Source: Myxococcales bacterium
GTDB lineage: Bacteria > Myxococcota_A > Polyangia > Nannocystales > Nannocystaceae
DNA: 64,000 bases
NCBI GenBank assembly: GCA_020633315.1
Contig: JACKDV010000002.1
Location: forward strand, 372,001 to 436,000
Direction: 5' to 3'
Numbering within the stretch: position 1 is the stretch's first letter; each line of letters starts with the position of its first letter. Below are positions 1 to 8,425 of the stretch, piece by piece. Position numbers and translations under genes: made by a program. Under the pieces are notes generated by a model. That model saw only the letters and a list, made by a program, of their open reading frames with translations, had not been told where the DNA came from and did not search any database.

Positions 1-770
1 TGCGGCACCGCCTGCCCGTGGTCTACCGCGTGCACGACGTGCCCGAGGAGGAACGGATCGAGCGCTTCGTGGCGGTGGCCAGCCTGCTGGGCGTGGACGT
101 GGACGCCGAGCGCCTGCGCACCTCCAAGGGCTTCCGCGGGCTGCTGCGCCGCATCGCCGAGCACCCCCGCCGCGACGCGCTGCACCACATGTGCCTGCGC
201 ACCCTGGCCCAGGCCGAGTACTCCACCCACAACATCGGGCACTTCGCGCTGGCCAGCCCGGCCTACCTGCACTTCACCAGCCCCATCCGTCGCTATCCCG
301 ACCTCATCAACCACCGCGTGATCAAGGCGTGGCTGCACCGCCGGCGCGGGCACGCGGGGCCCATGCCCGTGCCCCGCATGCCGCCCACCCGCCTCAGCCG
401 CGAGCGGGCCGAGCGGAGCAACGAGCGCGAGCGGGCCACGGTGCAGGCCGAGCGCGACGCCAAGGCGCTGTTCGTGGCCGCGTTCATGCGCGACCGCATC
501 GGCGATCGCTTCGAGGGCACCATCAGCGGGGTCTCGGCCGGCGGGGCCTACGTCACCCTCGACGCGCCCCCGGTCGACGGCCTGGTGCGGCGGGCCCGGC
601 TCGAGCGAGAGCTGCGAGAGCGCTTCGCCCTCGACGAGCACGGAGCCCGCCTCATCGGCGACGGGGGACGCGAGCTGCGGATCGGCGATCGGGTGATCGT
701 GGAGGTGGTCGACGCCAGCATCGAGCGCCGCCAGATCGAGCTGGCGCTGATGGGCGTGCTCACGAGCTGA
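1..770 (+). CDS. rnr: Ribonuclease R, C-terminal part (5' end outside window)
   Basis: Last 255 codons of an RNase II/R-family exoribonuclease, which degrades RNA 3' to 5' in the cytoplasm. The frame is already open at base 3, and the GTG at 18 sits inside the conserved stretch LPVVYRVHD, so it is not the start. The family signature HFTSPIRRYPDLINHR lies about 90 codons in and marks the end of the RNB catalytic domain. A basic Arg/Glu-rich linker follows, then an S1-type RNA-binding domain over roughly the last 85 codons (FEGTISGVSAGGAYVTLD, then a strand-rich tail). The presence of S1 after RNB fits RNase R. The call is firm at family level; RNase II is the alternative. The next gene is convergent and begins 6 bases after this stop. 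Confidence 0.93.
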   Translation, partial: RHRLPVVYRVHDVPEEERIERFVAVASLLGVDVDAERLRTSKGFRGLLRRIAEHPRRDALHHMCLRTLAQAEYSTHNIGHFALASPAYLHFTSPIRRYPDLINHRVIKAWLHRRRGHAGPMPVPRMPPTRLSRERAERSNERERATVQAERDAKALFVAAFMRDRIGDRFEGTISGVSAGGAYVTLDAPPVDGLVRRARLERELRERFALDEHGARLIGDGGRELRIGDRVIVEVVDASIERRQIELALMGVLTS

Positions 771-776
771 GCCCGC

Positions 777-1275
777 TCAGCCCTCGGGGATCTGGAAGAA
801 CATCGCCTGCACGAACCACAGCGCGTAGCTGTAGCCCATGCTGTCCGCGGGGAAGCACTGGATGCGGTCGAGCTGGCCGGTGAGCACGCGGTAGCTGGTC
901 AGCTGGCCCACGTAGGCGTCGCCGCCCTCGAAGATCTCGGCCGTGGTGCCGTCGTAGCCCACCTGAAGGCCGGTGGCCTGGAGGTACAGCCCGAGCTTGC
1001 CGTTGAAGGTGGGCTCGCAGGTGCTGGGCGGCAGCGCCAGCTCGAGCGGCGAGACGTCGAGTGCGGCGGCCGAGGGCAGGGCGGCCCGCGGTGGAGTCCA
1101 TGCCCAGGGGGCCCGAGTCGCCGGTGGGGCCGGGACCGGTGTCGGTCGCCGAGGGACCCGTGGATGCGTCGGTGGTCTCCGAGCCCGCCGAGCCGTCGCC
1201 CGTGCTCGGTCCCGGCTCCGGGGTGCACGCGCACGCCACAGCGATCCCACCACCCAAGACCAATCCATTCTTCAT
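777..1275 (-). pseudogene. Small lipoprotein gene split by a frameshift
   Basis: Two coding halves lie in different frames. The N-terminal half starts at ATG 1275 with a lipoprotein signal (Lys2, hydrophobic stretch, lipobox IAVAC with Cys15) and a Thr/Ser/Gly/Pro linker typical of this genome. The C-terminal half is read in another frame down to the stop at 777; it is rich in ordinary folded-protein residues (FNGKLGLYLQATGLQVGYDG, then a Tyr/Trp/Phe-rich end). The switch falls between about 1070 and 1095, in a run of CG-rich bases. Rejoined, the product would be about 165 residues. Either the gene is inactivated or the reading has a one-base error there; the sequence alone cannot decide. The folded domain is not recognised. 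Confidence 0.6.
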
Positions 1276-1368
1276 GCCAACCTCGTGCGCCCCCGTAGGA
1301 GTAGGGCGCGGCGCCCCCTGGAGGTAGCACGCGGGGAGGCCAACGCCGCCGCGTGGAGATTCGGGCGC

Positions 1369-2196
1369 TCAGTCTCGCAGACGCCGGCCGAGCTGGCCGG
1401 GGGTCACCCCCACCACGGCGCGGAAGTCCCGGGTGAGGTGGGCCTGGTCGGTGTAGCCGAGCTCGGCGGCGAGCCGGGCGAGGCTCGTGGCTCGACCCCG
1501 CTCGATGCTCAGCGCGGCCTCCTGCAGGCGGATGCGTCGAAGCAGGGCCTTGGGGGGCGCGCCCACGTGCTCACGGAACAGCCGCTGCAGCGTGCGGATC
1601 GGCAGGCCGCTGCGCTCGGCGAGCGCCTCCACCGTGAGCACGTCGGGGTCGCGCAGGTGCTCGGCCACCGCGACGGCCTCGGCCACGCGCGCGCCCTGGC
1701 CGGGGTCCCGCAGCGCCCGCAGGCGCTCGGCGAGGCGCTCCAGGGCCTCGAGGTCGTCGCTCGGCTCGAGCACGGCGCGCTCGAGCTCGTCGGCGCGCAG
1801 CGGCAGCAGCTCGGCCAGCGGCACCAGGCGATCGGTGAGCTCGACCGCGGGCACGGGCACGAACGCCCGCACCGCGCCCACCCGCAGCTTGGCCGCGCGC
1901 ACCTGGCCGCGCCCCTCGAGCCGACGGATCCAGCGGCGCGTCCACACGCCCACCACCCGGCTCGATCCCGCCTCGGCCACCACGTGCACGCAGGGATCGC
2001 CGAGCAGCTCGGTCACGTGGGGCTCCTGGCCGCGCAGGTCCCAGCGCCCCACCCAGAAGCTCTCGATCACGTCGGCCAGATCGTCGGGGGGCGCGAAGGA
2101 GTGGGCCTCGATGCGAGAGCCGCTGCGCCGGCTGGAGACCAGGCCGCGGGCCCGGCCGTGGCCGCTGGGCGGCAGCTCGCGGAGCCGGGAGGCCAT
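1369..2196 (-). CDS. AraC-family transcriptional regulator
   Basis: 275-residue DNA-binding regulator. The C-terminal ~100 residues carry the two helix-turn-helix motifs of the AraC/XylS family (VEALAERSGLPIRTLQRLFR, then LARLAAELGYTDQAHLTRDF followed by the F/G-TPGQ signature). The N-terminal ~160 residues are the ligand or partner domain and contain the FWVGRWDLRG-type opening seen in DUF6597/AraC-associated N domains. The start is taken at ATG 2196 (MASRLREL); the open frame continues upstream to 2670 but that part lies over the divergent cupin gene and has no coding character. It is divergent from the cupin and methyltransferase genes, which are natural candidate targets. The inducer is unknown. 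Confidence 0.88.
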   Translation of the reverse strand: MASRLRELPPSGHGRARGLVSSRRSGSRIEAHSFAPPDDLADVIESFWVGRWDLRGQEPHVTELLGDPCVHVVAEAGSSRVVGVWTRRWIRRLEGRGQVRAAKLRVGAVRAFVPVPAVELTDRLVPLAELLPLRADELERAVLEPSDDLEALERLAERLRALRDPGQGARVAEAVAVAEHLRDPDVLTVEALAERSGLPIRTLQRLFREHVGAPPKALLRRIRLQEAALSIERGRATSLARLAAELGYTDQAHLTRDFRAVVGVTPGQLGRRLRD

Positions 2197-2280
2197 CGGG
2201 GGCAGGGTAGCAGGGGGCTGTCGCGTTCGTACAAGCCGGCGGGGTCCGTCGGGGGCATGGTGCTCCCACGCGAGGAACCC

Positions 2281-2655
2281 ATGGACGAGATCACCGTAAA
2301 GGCCCTGGAGACCATCGAGCCCTACCGCGGACCCCACGAGATCGACGGCATCCGCTTCCGCCCCGCCGCCGCCGCCTTGGGGGTGAGCGCGTGGGGCATG
2401 AACGTGCTGGAGATCGACGCGGGCTGCGAGGCCTACCCCGAGCACGACCACGTGAAGGACGGACAGGAGGAGGTCTACCTGGTGCTCCGCGGCAGCATGC
2501 AGCTGCGGGTGGGCGAGGCCAGCCACGCGCTGGCCACCGGGAGCTTCGTGCGCGTCCCCCCCGGCGTGACGCGCAAGCTGCTGCCCGGGCCGCAGGGCGT
2601 GGTGGTGCTGGCGATCGGGGGGACCCCCGGCCAGGCCTACGCCTCGCCCTGGTAA
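2281..2655 (+). CDS. Cupin-domain protein
   Basis: 124-residue single-domain beta-barrel protein. The cupin metal-site pattern is visible: YPEHDHVKDGQEEVYLVLRG gives the His-x-His and a downstream Glu of motif 1, and VRVPPGVTRKLLPG forms motif 2, although the second-motif His is replaced by Arg/Lys, so metal binding may be incomplete. ATG 2281 has a GAGG ribosome site five bases upstream; an in-frame ATG at 2257 is possible but less well placed. It is followed 13 bases later by a methyltransferase-like gene, so the two are probably co-transcribed, and it is divergent from an AraC regulator. Substrate and enzymatic role cannot be told from sequence; it may be a small-molecule-binding or isomerase cupin. 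Confidence 0.85.
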   Translation: MDEITVKALETIEPYRGPHEIDGIRFRPAAAALGVSAWGMNVLEIDAGCEAYPEHDHVKDGQEEVYLVLRGSMQLRVGEASHALATGSFVRVPPGVTRKLLPGPQGVVVLAIGGTPGQAYASPW

Positions 2656-2668
2656 GCTCCGCGCCTCC

Positions 2669-3343
2669 ATGGCCGAAGAGAACGACGACGGACGCTACCG
2701 CACGTACCGCGGCAACCTGCTGCAGCGCATCGGCCTGCAGCGGCCGCCGAACGAGCTGGCCGGCTCGCCGGACATGCCGGTGTGGATGCACCCCATCGAG
2801 TTCTCGCAGGTGCGGGCGGTGCTGCATGCGGTCGGCCCTCGCACCATGGTCGAGTGGGGCAGCGGCGGCAGCAGCCGCGCCTGGCTCGAGGCGCTGCCCG
2901 GGCTCGAGCGGCTGTGGTCGGTGGAGCACCACGCCGAGTGGGCGCAGCGGGTGCGCGAGTCGATCGACGATCCGCGCTTCCACCTCGAGCTGCAGTCTCC
3001 GCCCGCACACGATCCCGAGCCCGAGCATCGCCCGGGCGACAAGGTGACCGCCGCGGCCCACCGCGAGTGGTGCATGCGCTGCGAGGACGACCCCGAGCTC
3101 ATGGCCCACTACGTGGGCGCTCCCCAGGAGGCCGGGATCCAATTCGACGTGGCCCTGGTGGACGGGCGCGCGCGGGTGCACTGCGTGCGCAAGGCCTGGG
3201 AGCTGGTGCGGCCCGGCGGGGTGATCCTGCTGCACGACGCCCAGCGCCCCGAGTACCGCGCGGTGATGGAGGAGCGAGGCCGCCCGCTGTGGCTCGAGCC
3301 GTGGGTGCAGGGCCAGGTGTGCCTGGTGCGGGTGGAGGACTGA
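2669..3343 (+). CDS. Class I SAM-dependent methyltransferase-like protein
   Basis: 224 residues. The nucleotide-binding loop VEWGSGGSS occupies the place of motif I of class I methyltransferases, WSVEHHAEWAQ gives the acidic ribose-binding position (Glu), and FDVALVDGRARVHCV with VRPGGVILLHDA fits motifs IV and V, where the strand ends in the V-D-G seen in O-methyltransferase-like and DUF579-like proteins. No target-recognition domain can be identified. The first ~45 residues are extra to the fold. It sits 13 bases behind the cupin gene and ends three bases before the stop of a convergent outer-membrane protein gene. Fold is fairly certain, reaction is not. Confidence 0.75.
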   Translation: MAEENDDGRYRTYRGNLLQRIGLQRPPNELAGSPDMPVWMHPIEFSQVRAVLHAVGPRTMVEWGSGGSSRAWLEALPGLERLWSVEHHAEWAQRVRESIDDPRFHLELQSPPAHDPEPEHRPGDKVTAAAHREWCMRCEDDPELMAHYVGAPQEAGIQFDVALVDGRARVHCVRKAWELVRPGGVILLHDAQRPEYRAVMEERGRPLWLEPWVQGQVCLVRVED

Positions 3344-3346
3344 GGA

Positions 3347-4390
3347 TCAGAACTCGATCGCCAGCCCCGCAAACCAGGTGTTGTCGCCCAGGTCGAGCAC
3401 CTGGCCCACGCCGAAGTTGGCGATCCGGCTGAGCTGGTACTCGCCGAACACGTAGGTGTGGTTGATCCCGGTGAGGCTGTCGAGCTTCTTGGCGGTGCCG
3501 GGCTCGAGCACGTCGAGGCGGAACATGGCGCCGGCGTTGAGCTGCCAGCCCGGCACGCCGCCGCGGGCCACGTCGCCTTGGCTGTTGCGGGCCAGGTTGC
3601 CCGAGCCGCTGGTGTTCCAGAAGAACGCGTAGGCCAGGCCGGCCTTCAGGTAGGGCACCAGCGGCACCCGGAATCGATCGGCGAGCAGCTCGAAGCGGTA
3701 GCTGGCCAGCAGCGCCACCGGGATCACGGCGAACTTGGTGTCGTCGGCCTGGCTGCGCAGGTTGCCGTCGCTCGGGTTGGCCACCAGCGCGTCGGCCTTG
3801 TCGCGGAACATGCCGATCTGCGTGCCCAGGCCCAGCGGCCCCGCCAGGTAGAGGAACTGCCACTCGAAGGCCAGCACCGGCATGGGGAACTGCTTGGGCT
3901 GGTCGATCGCGGCACCGGTGGAATCGGTCTGGCCGAAGATGGTGGCGTAGGGGCCCAGGCCCGCGCCCGAGTAGGCGCGATCGATGTTGGGCAGGTAGGG
4001 GCCCATCTTGAATTCGAGGGCGAAGCGCTGCGGAGATCCAGGGCGCCCGGCCCGGTCGCGCGGGCGGGTGTCGGGCTGGGCCAGCGGATCGTCGCGCCGC
4101 AGCGCCTCGTCGGAGGGCGGCGGCTTGCTCTGCCCCTCGGTGGGGATCACGGCGGGCGTGGGCTTGGCCGGGCTCGCCTTCGGGGCCGGCACCGCGGGCT
4201 CGTCCTCGCCGTCGGCCTCGGTCTCCTCGTCGGCCTCGTCCTCGCTCGACGCCTCGGGCTCCGGCGCCTCGCTGTCGGCCGGCTCCTCGTCGTCCTCGAT
4301 GATCAGCTCCTCGTCCGCGTCCGGGTCGGGCGGAGGCGGGGGCTCGGGCGCCAGCAGGGCGGAGGTGACCAGCAGCAGCGCGGCGCTCAT
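3347..4390 (-). CDS. Outer-membrane beta-barrel protein (MXAN_2562-like)
   Basis: 347 residues. A short signal peptide (MSAALLLVTSALLAPE) is followed by a ~95-residue Pro/Glu/Asp/Ala linker, very acidic, and then a strand-rich domain from about residue 120 to the end (FALEFKMGPYLPNID, LAFEWQFLYLAGPLGLG, VPLVPYLKAGLAYAFFW), closing with the terminal Phe expected of a BAM-inserted barrel (WFAGLAIEF). It resembles the myxobacterial barrel family annotated MXAN_2562; that name is from memory of the family, not a search. Its ATG overlaps the TGA of the upstream gene by four bases (ATGA), so the two are translationally coupled and probably form one surface unit. Confidence 0.78.
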   Translation of the reverse strand: MSAALLLVTSALLAPEPPPPPDPDADEELIIEDDEEPADSEAPEPEASSEDEADEETEADGEDEPAVPAPKASPAKPTPAVIPTEGQSKPPPSDEALRRDDPLAQPDTRPRDRAGRPGSPQRFALEFKMGPYLPNIDRAYSGAGLGPYATIFGQTDSTGAAIDQPKQFPMPVLAFEWQFLYLAGPLGLGTQIGMFRDKADALVANPSDGNLRSQADDTKFAVIPVALLASYRFELLADRFRVPLVPYLKAGLAYAFFWNTSGSGNLARNSQGDVARGGVPGWQLNAGAMFRLDVLEPGTAKKLDSLTGINHTYVFGEYQLSRIANFGVGQVLDLGDNTWFAGLAIEF

Positions 4391-5919
4391 GCGCGACCCC
4401 TCCGCCGCAGGCCGAGCATCGCGAGCAGCAGCAGGCCGCTGCCGAGCCACGCGGCCCCGGTGTCGGCCCCCGAGCGGCACTGGCAGAAGCCACCGTTGCC
4501 GCACAGGTCGCCCTGGCGCTCGCACTGCTCCCAGAAGTCGAGGGTCTCCTCGGGCGTCTCGAGCATCACCTCGTCACCCGAGACGATGAGCGGGTTGCCG
4601 GCGCGGTCGTAGGCCACCACGATGAACTGGTAGGTCTTGCCGTTCTCCAGGCCGTCGACCCGCGCCGAGGTGCCGGTGCCGGTGATGTGGTCGGAGCACA
4701 CGTAGGCCCAGTCGAGACTGGCCAGGGGCGAGTCGGCCAGGCTGCTGCCTCCCGTGGTCTCGTCGCCGGTCGTCCCGCCCGAGCTGCCGTCGGTGGAGCT
4801 GGTGCCGTCGGTGTCCATGGCTCCGGTGGCGGTGCCAGTCCCGGTGTCCGTGGCTCCTCCGGTGCTGCCGGTGCCGGTGGCCAGCAGCCAGCTGTCCTCC
4901 ATGAGGTCCAGGCCCACGCCGGTCGAGGTGCCGCTGTCGCTCCCGTCGGTCCCGCCGTCGTCGGTCGGCAGCGTGGGGGTGGTGGTCGTGTCGCCCTCGA
5001 AGACCACGGCGTCCGGGCACAGGTTCTCGGCCGTGTAGTAGAGCTTGCCGTTGGTGCGCTGCGACCTCACGGGGAGGGTGGCCCCCTTGCCGGGCACGGG
5101 GTTGCCCTCGATGTCGGCGCACAGCACCCGGTAGCCGTTGATCTGGGTCGACTCGCTGCGATCCCAGCGGATCTCCACCGCGCCGTCGCCCGGGCTCGCC
5201 GCGAAGCCGGTCACCGTGGCCTGCGGGGGCAGGTAGTCGAACACGATCCCGCCCGAGCTGGTGGTGCCGGTGGAGGTGCCCGTGCCGGTCCCGGTGCTGC
5301 CGGTGTTGGTGTTGCTGTTGTTGGCGTTCTGGCTCTGGGTGCCCTGGATGATGAACTCCGAGCTCTGGCAGTCGGTCTGCATCCCGTCCTCGACGCAGAT
5401 CCAGATCCCGGCCTCGCCGGTCTGGGTGTCGAGGCAGGGGTTGACCGGCGGCGCCGTCTCGGGCGACTGATCGGCCAGGCTCTCCACCCGCGACGACAGC
5501 CACACCTCCTGGAAGATGATGTCGATGCCGCCGTCGTCGTACTCGGTGGGCTGCCCGTCGTGGAACTTCACGCAGGGCCGGTTCATCGGGCCGAACGCGT
5601 CCTGCCCCTGGCCGCACTGCGAGCCCACGAAGGTGCGGATCGCCTGCGCGTCGTAGGGCCCGGTGGTGCTCCGCTGCAGGGCCACCCGCGCCGCGATCTC
5701 CTCGCCGCACTGGCAGCGCGCCCGATTGACGTAGTAGTTGAGGTCGTTGGGGGTCAGCTCCGTGGTCGTCGACTTCCCCTCGCCGTCCGTGAAGCGGTAG
5801 TAGATCTTGAAGTCATCGGCCGTGACGGGTCGGGCCTCGGCGATGCGGGGGAGCGCCGAGACGCCCAGCAGCAGCAGGGCGGTCCACGTGGGCCGGACGA
5901 GTTGGGCGAGGTGGGGCAT
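4387..5919 (-). CDS. Secreted fibronectin-like protein with MYXO-CTERM-type tail
   Basis: 510 residues, exported. The signal peptide runs from ATG 5919 (MPHLAQLVRP, hydrophobic core, cleavage near AEA-RP). The body has a Cys-containing N domain (residues ~25-190), a Thr/Gly/Ser linker, then a fibronectin type III-like unit whose first strands (TVTGFAASPGDGAVEIRWD) and last strands (LENGKTYQFIVVAYDRAGNP) are separated by a large Thr/Gly/Asp insertion of about 100 residues. The C-terminus has a Cys pair (GGFCQCRSG), a hydrophobic segment and RRRGR, the layout of the MYXO-CTERM sorting signal handled by myxosortase. It is coupled to the barrel gene downstream. Function is unknown; a surface-displayed adhesive or binding protein is likely. 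Confidence 0.8.
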   Translation of the reverse strand: MPHLAQLVRPTWTALLLLGVSALPRIAEARPVTADDFKIYYRFTDGEGKSTTTELTPNDLNYYVNRARCQCGEEIAARVALQRSTTGPYDAQAIRTFVGSQCGQGQDAFGPMNRPCVKFHDGQPTEYDDGGIDIIFQEVWLSSRVESLADQSPETAPPVNPCLDTQTGEAGIWICVEDGMQTDCQSSEFIIQGTQSQNANNSNTNTGSTGTGTGTSTGTTSSGGIVFDYLPPQATVTGFAASPGDGAVEIRWDRSESTQINGYRVLCADIEGNPVPGKGATLPVRSQRTNGKLYYTAENLCPDAVVFEGDTTTTPTLPTDDGGTDGSDSGTSTGVGLDLMEDSWLLATGTGSTGGATDTGTGTATGAMDTDGTSSTDGSSGGTTGDETTGGSSLADSPLASLDWAYVCSDHITGTGTSARVDGLENGKTYQFIVVAYDRAGNPLIVSGDEVMLETPEETLDFWEQCERQGDLCGNGGFCQCRSGADTGAAWLGSGLLLLAMLGLRRRGRA

Positions 5920-6079
5920 GAATGACGTTCGTCGCGGCCGCGCGGCCGAGGAGGACGGACGAGGTGGGACGGGCATCGGTCCGCGCGGCCGTGACGGGCG
6001 CGAGCCGCTGCAACGATAATGCCACGCGCCCCGCCCGTCGATATCGCGGGGTTGAGGGGCGGCACCCCGGCCGCGCGCC

Positions 6080-6092
6080 TGACAAGATGTCA
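6080..6092. promoter_or_regulatory. Short dyad TGACA-N3-TGTCA
   Basis: A 13-bp inverted repeat in the 222-base gap upstream of the MYXO-CTERM gene. On the minus strand its edge reads TTGACA, a possible -35 box for that gene, but no convincing -10 box was found at 16-18 bases. It could be an operator or chance; nothing else was recognised in this gap. Confidence 0.25.
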
Positions 6093-6141
6093 ACGCGGCC
6101 CCGAGCGGCGTGCCTGGACGGCGCGACGACCGGTGCGGCCT

Positions 6142-7074
6142 CTACGCGGGGGGCCGCGGCTCGGCGCGCTCGAGCACGTCCTCGATGGCCGCAGCGAGCG
6201 CCTTGGGCACCTGCTCCTGCAGGAAGTGACCCGCACCGGTCACCGTGACCGGAGCGCGCGGGAAGGCTCGCTCGTGGCGGGCCAGGGCGCGGCCGAGGAT
6301 CGGATCGGCGGTGCCCCACACCAGGGCCATCGGTCCCGTGAAGCCACGGATCCACTGCTCGCCCCGTCGCAGCGCCGGCACCGAGGGATGATCGGGGCCG
6401 TCGGGCACCATGCGGGCGAGGGCCAGCGGCGCGATGCGATCGCCACGGCGTCGCAGCGGCCAGCGATAGGCACGAGCGGCCGTGCCGGTGAGCAGCGAGC
6501 GATCGCCCTGCACGGCCCACAGCGCGGACTGGGGCAGGCCCAGCCCGCGGAACACCAGGTCGGAGATCACGGGCAGCCGCGCGAAGCGATGGAAGGCGGT
6601 GCCGCGGGGGCGCTGGGGGACCAGCACCGAGGTGTTGGCCAGCACCACCCCGGCCACGCGATCGGGCCGTCGGGCGCCGATCGAGGGCAGCAGGGCGCCG
6701 CCCCAGTCCTGCCCCACCAGCACCACGCGATCGAGGCCCAGCGCGTCGAGCAGCTCGGTGATCGCGTCGGCGTGGCGATCGACGGAGTGATCGGCGATCC
6801 GCGTCGGCTTGGACGACAGCCCCAGGCCCAGCAGATCCGGCGCCACGCAGCGCCGGCGGGGCAGCGCGTGGATCACCTTGCGCCACAGGAAGCTCCAGGT
6901 GGGGTTGCCGTGCAGCATCACCACCGTGGGCTCGTCGCCCTTCGCCTCGCCCTCGTCCACGAAGTGGAGGTGGCGCCCGGCGTCGGGGCCCGTGCTCAGC
7001 TCGTAGGCGCCGCGGCGCAGGGGCATGGCCGCCTGCAGCCAGCCGGGCAGGGGCGGGGGAGGGACCAAGGGCAT
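6142..7074 (-). CDS. Alpha/beta hydrolase, haloalkane dehalogenase-like
   Basis: 310 residues with the alpha/beta-hydrolase fold. HGNPTWSFLWR carries the oxyanion-hole/halide-binding Asn, VGQDWGG gives an Asp nucleophile (D123) followed by Trp, and GAGHFLQEQ gives the catalytic His (~H283). Asp rather than Ser as nucleophile with Asn and Trp next to the active site is the haloalkane dehalogenase pattern. OleB-type beta-lactone decarboxylases share these motifs and are often mislabelled as dehalogenases; oleA, oleC and oleD are not in the window, so this cannot be settled. It starts 13 bases after the P450 stop, so the two are most likely one operon. An internal start at Met17 is possible. Confidence 0.82.
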   Translation of the reverse strand: MPLVPPPPLPGWLQAAMPLRRGAYELSTGPDAGRHLHFVDEGEAKGDEPTVVMLHGNPTWSFLWRKVIHALPRRRCVAPDLLGLGLSSKPTRIADHSVDRHADAITELLDALGLDRVVLVGQDWGGALLPSIGARRPDRVAGVVLANTSVLVPQRPRGTAFHRFARLPVISDLVFRGLGLPQSALWAVQGDRSLLTGTAARAYRWPLRRRGDRIAPLALARMVPDGPDHPSVPALRRGEQWIRGFTGPMALVWGTADPILGRALARHERAFPRAPVTVTGAGHFLQEQVPKALAAAIEDVLERAEPRPPA

Positions 7075-7087
7075 CGCGGGCGCGAGT

Positions 7088-8425
7088 CTACAGCGCGCGC
7101 AGCCGGCCGGGCAGCGGGCCCGCGGGGCGCAGCGTGATCGCGGCCGTGGGGCGGGGCACGGTCAGCGGGATGTCGATCGCGAGCCGTCGGACGACGGTGG
7201 CCAGCATCACCTTGGCCTGCATCGTGGCGAAGTGGTTGCCCACGCAGGTCCGTGGCCCCACGCCGAAGGGCACGAAGGCGTACCTCGAGCGCTCCTTGCT
7301 GCGCTCGGGGAGGAAGCGCTCGGGGTCGAAGCGCTGGGGGTGCTCCCACAGCCGGGGGTTGCGGTGCAGCAGCCAGGTGGACACCGCGACCATCGTGCCC
7401 TTGGGGATGTGGTAGCCGCCGATCTCGTCGTCCTCTCCGGCGACGCGCTCGTTGGTCCAGATGGGTGGGTACAAGCGCATCGTCTCGTCGAGCACCCGGC
7501 CGGTGTACTCGAGCGCGGTCAGGTGCTCGAAGCGCAGGGGGGCGTCACCGACCACCCGGTCCACTTCCTGCGCGATGCCCCGGACGGCGGCGGGGTAGCG
7601 CGACAGCTGCAGGAAGGTCCAGGTCAACGCCGAGGCCGAGGTCTCGAAGCCGGCGAAGAACAGGTTGAGGATCTCGTCGCGTAGCTCGGTGTCGTCGAGC
7701 TGCGCCAGGCCGCTGTCCTCGTGCGCGTGCATCAGGGCGGTGAGCACGTCGTCGCCACCGCCCCCCTGCCGGCGCTCCTGGATGAGCCCGCCCACGAATC
7801 GGTCCACGAGCTCGATCGCCCGGAAGAAGCGACGGTTGCGAGGGGTGGGGTAGCGCAGCCCGAGGTTCCAGAAGCGGTCGCCGCGGAGGTTGGCGCGCAC
7901 GACCAGCTCGTCCAGGGCCTCGCCGAGCTCGGCCGTCTCGCCGCCGCGCAGGCCGAACAGGGTCCGCCCCACCACGCGCCGGGTGAGCGCGCCGAGCTCG
8001 GCGTGTACGTCGACCTCCTGCGTGTCGCGGCGCCGCCAGTCCTCGACCGCCTCGTTGGTCGTCTCGACGATCCCGTCCACGAGGCGCGACAGCTGCCGAG
8101 GCTGGAAGGCCGGCGCCAGCGCCTTGCGCTGCTGCCTCCAGCGATCGCCGTTGGTCATGATCACGCCCTCGCCCATCAGCCGCATCATCACCGGGTGCCG
8201 CACGGCCTTGTCGTACTGCCGGTAGCTCCGCAGCAACACGTGCTCGACGGCATCGGGGCGGGCGACCACCACGTAGCGCAGCGGTGGCGCCTCGTAGCGC
8301 ACCACGTCGCCGTAGCGGGCGAAGCCATGCTCGAACAGACGCAGGGGCCGGTGCTTCATGGCGAAGCGCACGGCTGCGGCGGGCCAGCGAGGCCCGGGGG
8401 GCAGGCGATCGATGGCGGGGCTCAT
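7088..8425 (-). CDS. Cytochrome P450
   Basis: 445-residue soluble haem monooxygenase. Signature elements are all present: I-helix oxygen-activating segment FAGFETSAS, the K-helix Glu-x-x-Arg (DETMRLYPP), the PERF region (FDPERFLPE) and the haem-ligand loop FGVGPRTCVG with Cys394 as the thiolate ligand. The opening PPGPRWP is the usual proline-rich start, with no membrane anchor. It is the first gene of a two-gene unit with the dehalogenase-like hydrolase. The sequence looks like the bacterial CYP102/CYP4-like branch (PPIWTNERVAGEDDEI), which often acts on fatty acids or terpenoids, but the substrate is not predictable. Redox partners are not encoded nearby. Confidence 0.95.
   Translation of the reverse strand: MSPAIDRLPPGPRWPAAAVRFAMKHRPLRLFEHGFARYGDVVRYEAPPLRYVVVARPDAVEHVLLRSYRQYDKAVRHPVMMRLMGEGVIMTNGDRWRQQRKALAPAFQPRQLSRLVDGIVETTNEAVEDWRRRDTQEVDVHAELGALTRRVVGRTLFGLRGGETAELGEALDELVVRANLRGDRFWNLGLRYPTPRNRRFFRAIELVDRFVGGLIQERRQGGGGDDVLTALMHAHEDSGLAQLDDTELRDEILNLFFAGFETSASALTWTFLQLSRYPAAVRGIAQEVDRVVGDAPLRFEHLTALEYTGRVLDETMRLYPPIWTNERVAGEDDEIGGYHIPKGTMVAVSTWLLHRNPRLWEHPQRFDPERFLPERSKERSRYAFVPFGVGPRTCVGNHFATMQAKVMLATVVRRLAIDIPLTVPRPTAAITLRPAGPLPGRLRAL

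Noticed and set aside
973..2655. Plus-strand open frame of 560 codons ending in the cupin gene
   Set aside because: Only the last 124 codons have coding character; the upstream part covers the AraC gene on the other strand.
4687..5925. Plus-strand open frame of 412 codons
   Set aside because: Shadow of the MYXO-CTERM gene; Gly/Val/Arg-rich and without motifs.
6142..7074. OleB of an olefin hydrocarbon cluster
   Set aside because: oleA, oleC and oleD are not present within the window, so the cluster cannot be claimed; kept only as an alternative name.
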